DNA from: an uncultured Terriglobales bacterium
GTDB taxonomy: Bacteria; Acidobacteriota; Terriglobia; Terriglobales; Acidobacteriaceae
Reading direction: 5' to 3'
NCBI GenBank assembly: GCA_955652845.1
Contig: CATPBY010000346.1
Coordinates: 1-15,812 of the forward strand
Length of the DNA stretch: 15,812 bases
Position numbers and translations under genes: made by a program. Each line of letters starts with the position of its first letter. The stretch's first letter is position 1. Positions 6,526 through 13,335 of this stretch are shown here, one piece after another. Under the pieces are notes generated by a model. The model ran no database searches, was not told the DNA's origin, and worked only from the letters and a program-made list of their open reading frames with translations.

Positions 6526-7359
6526 ATGCCATCAATCCATAACGATTTCGTCCCCGCCATGTCAGAGATTGCCCGCGAAGCTGGCGCCCTGTTGATCAGT
6601 CACTTCCAGCAACACGTAAAGGTGGAGTACAAGGGCGATGCCGATCTGGTGACCGTCGCTGATCGCAAATCGGAAATCCTGATTCGCGAACGCATCCGAA
6701 AACAATGGCCGGCGCACGATGTTTTAGGCGAAGAACAGGGCCTGGTGGATACCGGAAGCGACTATCGCTGGTATGTCGACCCTCTCGACGGCACCACCAA
6801 CTTCGCCCACGGTTTTCCGGTGTTCTGTGTTTCATTGGCGCTGGAATATAAGGGCCGACGGGTCGCAGGCGTAATTTATGATCCCACGCGAGATGAATTG
6901 TTCGCAGCAGAGCAGGGAAGCGGCGCCTATCTGAATGAAGAGGCGATATCCGTCTCGAACATATCGAACCTCGCTGAATGCCTGGTGGGAACAGGTTTTC
7001 CGAGTCACAAGCGGCATAAAAATCCAAATATATTCTTTTATCATCAGATCACCCTGCGCACTCATGGGGTGCGGCGTGCCGGTTCGGCGGCGTTAGACCT
7101 TTGCAATGTGGCTTGCGGAAGATTTGATGGGTTCTGGGAATTCAATCTCAATCCGTGGGATACTGCCGCCGGCGTCCTGATCGTCGAGGAGGCCGGAGGC
7201 AAGATCACGGATTTTCGGGGCGGTCCGTTTCAACTTAATAGCCGCGAAACCCTGGCCTCGAATGGTTTGGTGCACGCCGCTTTGCTGATCGAATTTGAGC
7301 AGATCTTCAGCGGAAAGGGATTGGAGCCTCTACCAAACGTGGGCCAAGATAAGAAGTGA
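6526..7359 (+). CDS. Inositol monophosphatase family protein
   Basis: This 277-residue cytoplasmic enzyme belongs to the Mg2+-dependent, lithium-sensitive phosphatase family (SuhB/IMPase). All metal-site motifs are present: GEE at 68-70, DPLDGT at 85-90 followed by NFAHGFP, and WDTAAG at 211-216 followed by EEAGG. The length is normal for the family. It probably hydrolyses myo-inositol 1-phosphate or a related sugar phosphate; the sequence alone does not separate SuhB from fructose-1,6-bisphosphatase-like or histidinol-phosphatase-like members. ATG 6526 is taken as the start. A TTG directly before it (6523) is possible, and ATG 6559 would trim the N-terminus to MSEIAREAG. No good ribosome binding site distinguishes them. 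The next gene begins 23 bp downstream, so the two probably form an operon. Confidence 0.88.
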   Translation: MPSIHNDFVPAMSEIAREAGALLISHFQQHVKVEYKGDADLVTVADRKSEILIRERIRKQWPAHDVLGEEQGLVDTGSDYRWYVDPLDGTTNFAHGFPVFCVSLALEYKGRRVAGVIYDPTRDELFAAEQGSGAYLNEEAISVSNISNLAECLVGTGFPSHKRHKNPNIFFYHQITLRTHGVRRAGSAALDLCNVACGRFDGFWEFNLNPWDTAAGVLIVEEAGGKITDFRGGPFQLNSRETLASNGLVHAALLIEFEQIFSGKGLEPLPNVGQDKK

Positions 7360-7370
7360 CTACCGTAGAT

Positions 7371-7376
7371 GGAGGG
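7371..7376 (+). promoter_or_regulatory. Ribosome binding site of the DUF1684 gene
   Basis: GGAGGG lies 6 bp before ATG 7383 and is among the strongest Shine-Dalgarno sequences in the window. It supports ATG 7383 over the open-frame GTG at 7356, which overlaps the stop of the previous gene. Confidence 0.75.
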
Positions 7377-7382
7377 ACAAGC

Positions 7383-8294
7383 ATGAGGCGAGCTGGAATC
7401 TGGGTAATGGTACCTGCGCTGCTGCTCGCGGGCTTGGCGAGGGCGGCGGATAAACCAGCGCAGCCGTCCATTGATCCCACTTATCGGCAATCGTTTGAAA
7501 AGTGGAAAACTGAACTCGTCGCTGATCGGAAGCAAAACTGGTTGTCGCTGGCTGGCTTGTACTGGCTCCAACCCGGCGAAAACAACTTCGGCACTGATCC
7601 CTCGAGTGCCATCGTTTTTCCTAAGGGGCCCTCTCACGCTGGCGTTTTGGAAGTGCAGGGGAAAGATGTAGCGCTCAAACTTGCTGCTGGAGTTCAGGCG
7701 ACGGTCGATGCTAAGCCGGTGACTGCGCTCAAACTGGATCCTGATACCTCCACCCACCCGACTGTGGTCGAGCTTGGCAGCCTGCGCTTTAAAGTCATTG
7801 TGCGTGGCGATCGCATCGGTATCCGTCTTAAAGACATTGACAGTGAAGCTGCGAAGGGCTATCAGGGCCCGATATTTTTCCCGCTCGACTTGTCCTATCG
7901 AGTGATCGCGACCTGGCTGCCTGCTGATGGAAAGAAAATGGTCGACGTTCCTAACGTGCTGGGCGACGTAACGCCGACGCCGGTTGCTGGAACGGCGGTG
8001 TTCAAATTCAATGGCCAGGAATATCGCCTGACTGACCTGGGAGGCGATCCTGCAAAGGGCCTCTTCTTCGTGTTCAACGATATGACCAGTAAGACCGACA
8101 CGTATCCAGGGGGCCGTTTTCTGGACACCGACCCGGTGGCAAACGGCACGGTCGTGCTCGACTTCAATCGCGCCTACAATCCGCCGTGTTCCGTCACTCC
8201 TTACGCCACCTGCCCGTTAGCGCCCAAAGACAATCGTTTGGCGGTAGCCATCCCCGCGGGCGAGAAATATGACCGGGAACACGAGCATCACTAA
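7383..8294 (+). CDS. Secreted DUF1684 family protein
   Basis: This 303-residue protein belongs to the DUF1684 family, recognised from the N-terminal block NWLSLAGLYWLQPGENNFG and the C-terminal block NPPCSVTPYATCPLAPKDNR, then LAVAIPAGEKYD. Residues 1-22 (MRRAGIWVMVPALLLAGLARAA) form a signal peptide, so the protein is expected in the periplasm or outside the cell. There is no lipobox cysteine at the cleavage point. The two cysteines of the NPPC and ATCPL motifs are a family feature and could form a disulfide or bind metal. The biochemical function of the family is not known to me. It follows the IMPase-family gene by 23 bp with a strong ribosome binding site, so co-expression is likely, though a functional link is not evident. 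Confidence 0.82.
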   Translation: MRRAGIWVMVPALLLAGLARAADKPAQPSIDPTYRQSFEKWKTELVADRKQNWLSLAGLYWLQPGENNFGTDPSSAIVFPKGPSHAGVLEVQGKDVALKLAAGVQATVDAKPVTALKLDPDTSTHPTVVELGSLRFKVIVRGDRIGIRLKDIDSEAAKGYQGPIFFPLDLSYRVIATWLPADGKKMVDVPNVLGDVTPTPVAGTAVFKFNGQEYRLTDLGGDPAKGLFFVFNDMTSKTDTYPGGRFLDTDPVANGTVVLDFNRAYNPPCSVTPYATCPLAPKDNRLAVAIPAGEKYDREHEHH

Positions 8295-8306
8295 AACTTG
8301 AACGGC

Positions 8307-8367
8307 GGACACAAAGCTACACGAAGGGATTCACTGGCGAAGATTTCCTTTGTGTGCCTTTGTGTCC
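8307..8367. repeat. 21-bp imperfect inverted repeat with ACACAAAG motif
   Basis: The left arm 8307-8327 (GGACACAAAGCTACACGAAG plus one G) and the right arm 8347-8367 (CCTTTGTGTGCCTTTGTGTC plus one C) are complementary at 18 of 21 positions, with a 19-bp loop. Each arm is itself a near-direct repeat of a CACAAAG/CTTTGTG unit. It starts 12 bp after the DUF1684 stop and could act as a transcript end, although no T-run follows. A related 'CGCAAAGGTCGCAAAG' motif occurs at 10963-10978. Confidence 0.7.
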
Positions 8368-8411
8368 TCTCTGGCTCAAGCGCTTGGTTCTGCTACCACC
8401 AGAGCTCGCGT

Positions 8412-8417
8412 TACAAT
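8412..8417 (+). promoter_or_regulatory. -10 box of the aconitase gene, leaderless GTG start likely
   Basis: TACAAT (5 of 6 to consensus) ends 7 bp before GTG 8425. Transcription should begin at about the start codon, and no Shine-Dalgarno sequence precedes it. No strong -35 box is seen. Confidence 0.5.
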
Positions 8418-8424
8418 AGATGTT

Positions 8425-10512
8425 GTGAGCAGCTCACTTCTGCACCGCAAGATTGAAAAGCGCCCCGACAAAGTGCGCCTGAACGGGCGCGTACTCTTCC
8501 TCACTGATGATCCTGTACTCATCAAGCGCCAGCTCGCCGGTGAAGACCTGCCTTGGGACACGAGCAGTCCTGCCAACAATCCCAAGCTGCGGGACGACAT
8601 TTCGACCGACGAGATCACCCCCGCGCACATCTGTTTTTTCTTCGATGAAACGTTGGGGGAGTTCCCCTACACTGGCTTGAAATGTGGCAGCGAAACCCCG
8701 ATTCAGCGCGGGGACGTGAAAAAGGGCAGCTTCGTTGCGGCCGTAAGCGGGAAACGGCGCGGGAAGGGCTCGAGCAGGGAACAGTCGCCGTATGCCGAGC
8801 TATGTGCCGGGATAAAGATCGTTATCGCGGAGAACATCGAGCGTATCTACAAACAGAACTGTCAGAACCTGGGTGTGCTCACTTCCACGAATTTTTCCCT
8901 GATCGATCGCATTCGAGCGGGACATGAAATCCCGCTTTCGGAGTTTACTCAAGGGGAAGACGAGATCACGCGGCAGATCGTCGAGCACGGCGGCTTATTC
9001 AATTTCAACGTTGCGCGGATGCAAGGCAAAGTTTTCCTGCCGCCCCTTAATACCAACCCCCGTCCCATGACATTGGCGGAAAAAATCTTTGCCCGGCACA
9101 TGGTTGAACCAAATGTAGGGACGCGTGTCCCCACCCCCACAGGCGAGCGCAGCTCGGCAGCATTCAAGCACGACGGTGTTCCCGCTGTAAAACCCGGCGA
9201 TGCCGGCTTTGCCCGCACCGACTTACGCTTCAGCCACGAGTACGTCACGCCTATGGCCGCGATTTTCTTCGACCGCCTTGTGGGACGAGATGCTCCGGTA
9301 AACGATGCTTCCTCGGTGGTATTCTTCCGCGACCATCTTACGTTCCTGGACGAAGTTCTATCTGAGCAGAAGCGGAAGATGGGCCTCCTCGATCTGGCCA
9401 CGCAGCTCAAAATGAAACAGGGTGATTTTGCCAGACAGCGCGGCATCCGTTTGCACGGGGAGTTGACCGATCGCAAAGGCTCGGAAGGCATCTGCCATTC
9501 TGTAGTTCTTGAGAGCTATGCTCTGCCCGGGCAGTTAATTGTGGGATCCGATTCGCACACTCCGCACTCAGGCGCGATTGGCTGCATTGCGTTCGGTATC
9601 GGCACGACAGACGTATTCAATTCCTGGATTACGAAAGATGTCCGCGTGCGGGTGCCGGAATCGGTGAAAATAATTATCCGGGGACGCAAACACCCCAACG
9701 TGACAGCGAAGGATTTCATTCTGAAAATTCTGGCTCTTGACTATGTCAAGTCCGGTAAAGCGCTGGCGAAGGTCATTGAATATTCGGGCGAAGCGATTGA
9801 GGAGCTCAGTGTGGATGAACGTGCCACCATGACCAACATGGCGGCGGAGATCGGGGGCTTTACCGGCATCGTCGCGCCCGACGGGAAAGCGGTCGAGTTC
9901 CTGATGGAACGTCGGAGCATGGATCGCCAGAAAGCTGAAGCCATGATTGATGGACTCTCTAGCGATCCGGACGCACAGTATGCCCACGTGATCGAACTTG
10001 ACGCCGCGGAGATTACGCCGATGGTTGCCACCCCCGGCGACCCGGGCAACGGCAAATATATTCGCGACTTAAACACGCCGACCCCGATAGAACTTGCATA
10101 CGGCGGCACCTGTACCGCGGGAAAAAACGAAGATATGGACATGTATGCTCGCGTGCTCAGCGATGCGCTGAAGCACGGAAAACGAGTGGCAAAGTCGGTG
10201 CAGTTTTACATCCAGTTCGGATCGCAGGAGACCCGCGAATATTGCGTGCGTAAGGGCTATCTCGATATTTTTCAGAAAGCCGGGGCGAATGTGATTGAAC
10301 CGAGTTGCGGCGCATGTATCAATGCCGGGCCTGGCGTGACCACAAGCCCGGAACAGGTGGTAATCAGCGCTCAGAATCGCAACTTCCCCGGGCGAAGCGG
10401 CCCCGGGCAGATGTACCTGGCGAGTCCTTTGACCGTCGCGGCCAGCGCGGTCGCCGGATATATCGTGGAGTATGAGCCCAGCCAGGAACGTGAACTGGCA
10501 GGGGCGCGTTAA
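8425..10512 (+). CDS. Aconitase-family hydro-lyase, swivel domain first
   Basis: This 695-residue protein is an aconitase/isopropylmalate-isomerase superfamily enzyme, which carries out dehydration-rehydration on a [4Fe-4S] cluster. The swivel (LeuD-like) domain comes first: ISTDEITPAH at 60-69 and GKGSSREQSPYAEL at 113-126. The catalytic LeuC-like domains follow from about 215 to 695: SDSHT at 375-379, GGTCTAGKNED at 560-570, EPSCGACINAG at 625-635 and NRNFPGRSG at 651-659. Cys563, Cys628 and Cys631 are the expected cluster ligands. AcnA-type enzymes have the opposite order, and AcnB has this order but with an extra N-terminal HEAT-like domain that is absent here. Aconitate hydratase (TCA cycle) is the likeliest role; homoaconitase or another hydro-lyase is possible. 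GTG 8425 is chosen because a -10 box sits just upstream; the open frame reaches 8350 but the extra residues look non-coding. It converges on doxX with a 4-bp overlap. Confidence 0.85.
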   Translation: MSSSLLHRKIEKRPDKVRLNGRVLFLTDDPVLIKRQLAGEDLPWDTSSPANNPKLRDDISTDEITPAHICFFFDETLGEFPYTGLKCGSETPIQRGDVKKGSFVAAVSGKRRGKGSSREQSPYAELCAGIKIVIAENIERIYKQNCQNLGVLTSTNFSLIDRIRAGHEIPLSEFTQGEDEITRQIVEHGGLFNFNVARMQGKVFLPPLNTNPRPMTLAEKIFARHMVEPNVGTRVPTPTGERSSAAFKHDGVPAVKPGDAGFARTDLRFSHEYVTPMAAIFFDRLVGRDAPVNDASSVVFFRDHLTFLDEVLSEQKRKMGLLDLATQLKMKQGDFARQRGIRLHGELTDRKGSEGICHSVVLESYALPGQLIVGSDSHTPHSGAIGCIAFGIGTTDVFNSWITKDVRVRVPESVKIIIRGRKHPNVTAKDFILKILALDYVKSGKALAKVIEYSGEAIEELSVDERATMTNMAAEIGGFTGIVAPDGKAVEFLMERRSMDRQKAEAMIDGLSSDPDAQYAHVIELDAAEITPMVATPGDPGNGKYIRDLNTPTPIELAYGGTCTAGKNEDMDMYARVLSDALKHGKRVAKSVQFYIQFGSQETREYCVRKGYLDIFQKAGANVIEPSCGACINAGPGVTTSPEQVVISAQNRNFPGRSGPGQMYLASPLTVAASAVAGYIVEYEPSQERELAGAR

Positions 10513-10940
10513 AACTTCTTCAGCGGATCGGGAAGCCAGGATCCCAGAGAGTATCTGCCCGCCCCCGTCAACAGCAGCCCGCAAGCCAGCAGCAATTGCG
10601 CAAGAGCGTATTCAAAACCGCCGTTACCGACGTTAAAGCCGTGCGGCAAGTGAACCAGAAAGATCGCGCCCAGCATTACGATCATAATGCATACGGCGCC
10701 AATCCGAATCAATACACCGGTGAGAATCGCCAGCCCTCCGGCGACCTGGGCGATTCCCACCAGATAGCCGACGAAGGCCGGTTGGTGCAGCGAGGAAGCG
10801 GCGAATTTTTCAGGGCCTGGACCTCCGAAAGCTCCGAACAAAATGGCACTCCCGTGATACAGAAACGCCAAACAGCAGGCGATTCGAATGATCAGCAGTG
10901 CGGCATCGATGCGATCAGGGGAAGAAGAATGCCAGTTCAT
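10509..10940 (-). CDS. DoxX family membrane protein
   Basis: This 143-residue inner-membrane protein has four hydrophobic segments at about 12-36, 56-78, 79-97 and 109-128. Family marks are the first-helix pattern ending FLYHGSAILFG, the GxxQxxGGLAILTG stretch of the second helix (residues 62-75), and VHLPHGFNVGNGGFEYAL before the last helix. DoxX proteins are linked to quinone-dependent oxidation (the DoxDA thiosulfate:quinone oxidoreductase subunit) or, in actinobacteria, to redox homeostasis. The substrate here is unknown. ATG 10938-10940 has the ribosome binding site AGAAGG (complement of 10948-10953) 7 bp upstream. The gene runs against its neighbours: its TAA stop overlaps that of the aconitase gene, and it is divergent from the ferredoxin gene across 142 bp. 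Confidence 0.85.
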   Translation of the reverse strand: MNWHSSSPDRIDAALLIIRIACCLAFLYHGSAILFGAFGGPGPEKFAASSLHQPAFVGYLVGIAQVAGGLAILTGVLIRIGAVCIMIVMLGAIFLVHLPHGFNVGNGGFEYALAQLLLACGLLLTGAGRYSLGSWLPDPLKKF

Positions 10941-10947
10941 ATTCGAA

Positions 10948-10953
10948 CCTTCT
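10948..10953 (-). promoter_or_regulatory. Ribosome binding site of doxX
   Basis: On the minus strand AGAAGG lies 7 bp before the ATG at 10940. It confirms the start. Confidence 0.65.
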
Positions 10954-10958
10954 AAGTC

Positions 10959-10983
10959 TTAACCGCAAAGGTCGCAAAGAAAC
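10959..10983. repeat. Short 'CGCAAAG' direct repeat in the divergent intergenic region
   Basis: TTAACCGCAAAGGTCGCAAA and the following GAAAC contain two CGCAAAG units 9 bp apart. The unit resembles the CACAAAG units of the inverted repeat at 8307-8367. It lies in the doxX leader region, between the divergent doxX and ferredoxin genes. Confidence 0.4.
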
Positions 10984-11030
10984 CAAGTCAGGACTGCCCG
11001 CCTGCCACACTGTACCCTAACCACCATTCT

Positions 11031-11039
11031 TGCTAGAAT
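11031..11039 (+). promoter_or_regulatory. Extended -10 promoter element of the ferredoxin gene
   Basis: TGCTAGAAT contains an extended -10 (TG, one base, TAGAAT with 5 of 6 matches). Transcription would start near 11046 and leave a leader of about 37 nt that includes the ribosome binding site AGGAG at 11067-11071. No clear -35 box is needed for this promoter type, and none is obvious. Confidence 0.5.
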
Positions 11040-11082
11040 TACCAGTTCTGTTAAGCTCGGAGCAACAGGAGATTTAGACCCT

Positions 11083-11343
11083 ATGACCTACGTAATCGCA
11101 GAACCCTGCATCGGGACGAAAGACACCGCTTGCGTGGACGCATGTCCGGTGGATTGCATCCATCCTAAGAAAGATGAGCCGGCGCACGGCGAAGAGGAGA
11201 TGCTTTACATCGATCCGGTGGAGTGCATTGACTGCGGTGCCTGTGTGCCGGTGTGTCCAGTATCGGCCATCTTTGCGCTCGACGATCTGCCGGAAAAGTG
11301 GGCGTCCTTTACAGAGCGCAATGCCAAATACTACGGGCGTTAA
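11083..11343 (+). CDS. 7Fe-type ferredoxin ([3Fe-4S][4Fe-4S])
   Basis: This 86-residue soluble electron carrier has eight cysteines: 9, 17, 21, 25 in EPCIGTKDTACVDACPVDC and 48, 51, 54, 58 in ECIDCGACVPVCP. Aligned to Azotobacter ferredoxin I, Cys9, Cys17 and Cys58 would hold a [3Fe-4S] cluster. Cys21, Cys48, Cys51 and Cys54 would hold a [4Fe-4S] cluster, leaving Cys25 as the non-ligand. The second CxxC cysteine of a classical 8Fe ferredoxin is replaced by Thr12, which argues for the 7Fe form. The protein lacks the long C-terminal extension of the Azotobacter protein. AGGAG at 11067-11071, 11 bp before ATG 11083, is an acceptable if slightly distant ribosome binding site. Its redox partner is not shown by the neighbours; the divergent DoxX protein is only a weak hint. 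Confidence 0.9.
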   Translation: MTYVIAEPCIGTKDTACVDACPVDCIHPKKDEPAHGEEEMLYIDPVECIDCGACVPVCPVSAIFALDDLPEKWASFTERNAKYYGR

Positions 11344-11477
11344 ACCTCCCGGCTCCGAGCTTAGCGAAGCTTTCTCCTAGCCTTGGCAAGATTAAGTCGG
11401 CATTCCTGCATTCAGTCATTTGCCTGTCACGACCTTGACGTTGAAAGCTGACAGCTGAGGGGTGACCTGGCGTCTGC

Positions 11478-11506
11478 TTTCCATCCTCCAGAGGCTCCAT
11501 TACAAT
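11478..11506 (+). promoter_or_regulatory. Promoter of recO
   Basis: TTTCCA (11478-11483, 4 of 6 to the -35 consensus) and TACAAT (11501-11506, 5 of 6 to the -10) are separated by exactly 17 bp. They lie 24 bp before ATG 11530. The leader would be about 17 nt and has no clear Shine-Dalgarno sequence. Confidence 0.5.
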
Positions 11507-11529
11507 CAAGAATTAACTGCTGAGCTTCC

Positions 11530-12273
11530 ATGGCACTGAAGGAGTCGGAAGCAATCGTACTGCGCACGTATCCCTTGCGCGAAGCCGATTTGCTGGTCAC
11601 GCTTTTTACGCGACTTGAGGGAAAAGTTCGCGGTGTGGCGCGTTCGGCGAAGAAGTCCAAGCGGCGGTTTGGCGGAGCGCTGGAGCCGCTGACTTACGTG
11701 CGCGCATTTTACGAAGATCGCGAGCGGCAGGAATTGGCTCGGCTGGATTCCTGCGAGGTGCTGGAATCCCCGCTGGCTGCGGAGGTGAGCTATCCCAGAG
11801 CGGTTGCGCTGAGCCATGTTGCGGAATTGCTGGATGAGTTGTTGCCGGATCGCGAGCCCAACGACGCCGTGTTCCGGCTGGTGATCTCGGTCCTCGCTGG
11901 GTTGCGCGGATCTGATCTCTGGATGCCCGTTACCTATTTTGATCTTTGGATGACTCGCCTGATGGGCTACCTCCCGGAACTCTCGGAGTGTAACGTGTGT
12001 GGCCGTGCGCTGAATGGAAGCCGGGCGTTCTTCCACGCTCTGGCAGACGGCTTGATGTGCGCCGAAGACAAGCGGCTGGCGTCATCCGAAATGTCAAGCG
12101 AATCGCGGAAGCTGGCGGCGCGCATGTTTCTGGCCCCGGTCGAGGGTTTTGCCGGAACGCCCTGGCCCAAAGCTCAGGGAGCTGATTTGCGTAAGTTTCT
12201 GATTCAGGCGCTGCAGCGTCACATTGAAAAGAAGTTGGTTACAGCTGTGATGTTGGAGAGAATCAGCAGTTAG
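11530..12273 (+). CDS. recO: DNA repair protein RecO
   Basis: This 247-residue protein is RecO, which with RecR loads RecA onto SSB-coated single-stranded DNA in the RecF pathway and anneals complementary strands. Residues 1-80 form the OB-fold, starting with the typical SEAIVLRTYPLREADLLVTL and containing GKVRGVARSAKKSKRRFGG, a basic DNA-binding stretch. A helical domain follows, with ECNVCGRAL at 153-161 and DGLMCAEDK at 173-181. Only three cysteines (154, 157, 177) of the usual CxxC...CxxC zinc site are present; the fourth position is Asp180. The zinc site may therefore be altered or Asp-completed. It has its own promoter-like sequence and is followed after 33 bp by glyQ, a common acidobacterial arrangement as far as I recall. 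Confidence 0.88.
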   Translation: MALKESEAIVLRTYPLREADLLVTLFTRLEGKVRGVARSAKKSKRRFGGALEPLTYVRAFYEDRERQELARLDSCEVLESPLAAEVSYPRAVALSHVAELLDELLPDREPNDAVFRLVISVLAGLRGSDLWMPVTYFDLWMTRLMGYLPELSECNVCGRALNGSRAFFHALADGLMCAEDKRLASSEMSSESRKLAARMFLAPVEGFAGTPWPKAQGADLRKFLIQALQRHIEKKLVTAVMLERISS

Positions 12274-12306
12274 TTCCAGTTTCTTGCGAAAGAATTTTGA
12301 GCCGTT

Positions 12307-13335
12307 TTGACCTCACCCAAAGCAAAATCGCTGACATTTCAGGAGCTCATCCTCAGCCTGCAGACGTTCTGGGCGGAGCGCGGATGCGTCCTGCAGCCGG
12401 CGTACGACGTTGAGGTGGGCGCCGGAACCATGGCGCCGGAAACTTTTCTGCGCGTTCTTGGTCCAAACCCTTACAAAGTGGCATATGTCCAACCCTCGCG
12501 CCGGCCGGCGGACGGGCGCTATGGCGAGAACCCGAACCGTCTCTACAAGCACATGCAGCTGCAGGTTATTCTTAAGCCGCCGCCGGAAAACGTGCAGGAA
12601 CTTTATCTCGAGTCGCTGGGGGCAATCGGGATTGACCTTCGCCAGCACGACATCAAATTCGAAGAAGACAATTGGGAGTCTCCCACGCTGGGTGCCTGGG
12701 GCATCGGCTGGCAGGTGATGCTCGATGGCCTGGAGGTCACGCAGTTTACGTATTTCCAGCAGTGCGGAGGAGTAGACCTGGATCCGATCTCGGCGGAATT
12801 GACGTACGGTCTGGAGCGTTTCGCCGCCTTCCTGCAGGATGTGGATTCAATCTACGACATTGCATGGGCACGGGATCCAGGCACTGGCAAGATGACGACA
12901 TATGGCGACGTCAGGCTGGCCGAGGAGGTCCAATTCTCGGTCTACAGCTTCGAAATCGCAGACGTCGAAAAGACCTGGAAACATTTCGAGCTGTGCGAAT
13001 CAGAATGCAGAGGTTTGCTGGAACAATATGCCGCTCTGAGCAAAGATAAAAGCGCTGATGATGGTAATCCCTCGAACAAGAAACGCTTCCCGCTCCTCGG
13101 CGCCTACGACCTTTGCCTTAAGTGTTCGCATCTGTTCAATATTCTTGACGCACGCGGCGCTATCTCAGTGACCGAGCGTGTAGGAGTGATCGGGCGCGTG
13201 CGGTCGCTCGCGGTGGGGATTGCCAAGGCTTACGTAGATCAGCAGCACAAGCCGTTGTCAGAAGACAAAGAGAGAATAGGAGAACAGAGGCCCAACCTGA
13301 AGAAGAAATTGGAAGTCGCACCCACAGCATTATGA
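12307..13335 (+). CDS. glyQ: Glycine-tRNA ligase alpha subunit
   Basis: This 342-residue protein is the catalytic alpha subunit of the bacterial alpha2-beta2 glycyl-tRNA synthetase. It matches E. coli GlyQ almost throughout: FQELILSLQTFWAERGC at 11-27, the class II motif-2 region VQPSRRPADGRYGENPNRL at 61-79, EDNWESPTLGAWGIGW at 120-135, GLEVTQFTYFQQ at 141-152 and motif-3-like LTYGLERFA at 165-173. It is longer than E. coli GlyQ (about 303 residues) because of an insert near 245-260 (KDKSADDGNPSNKKR) and a charged C-terminal tail. The start must be TTG 12307: an in-frame TGA lies 9 bp upstream (12298-12300), and the next in-frame ATG (12430) would delete the conserved N-terminus. It pairs with GlyS, encoded 150 bp downstream. 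Confidence 0.93.
   Translation: MTSPKAKSLTFQELILSLQTFWAERGCVLQPAYDVEVGAGTMAPETFLRVLGPNPYKVAYVQPSRRPADGRYGENPNRLYKHMQLQVILKPPPENVQELYLESLGAIGIDLRQHDIKFEEDNWESPTLGAWGIGWQVMLDGLEVTQFTYFQQCGGVDLDPISAELTYGLERFAAFLQDVDSIYDIAWARDPGTGKMTTYGDVRLAEEVQFSVYSFEIADVEKTWKHFELCESECRGLLEQYAALSKDKSADDGNPSNKKRFPLLGAYDLCLKCSHLFNILDARGAISVTERVGVIGRVRSLAVGIAKAYVDQQHKPLSEDKERIGEQRPNLKKKLEVAPTAL

Noticed and set aside
8350..8424. Aconitase start at TTG 8350
   Set aside because: This would translate the right arm of the inverted repeat and a promoter-like sequence. The residues gained do not resemble the family N-terminus.
11344..11529. Terminator or small RNA between the ferredoxin gene and recO
   Set aside because: A small AGCTT/AAGCT hairpin at about 11359-11372 is followed by only a short mixed T/C run. 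The stem is too weak to call, and nothing else structured is seen apart from the recO promoter.
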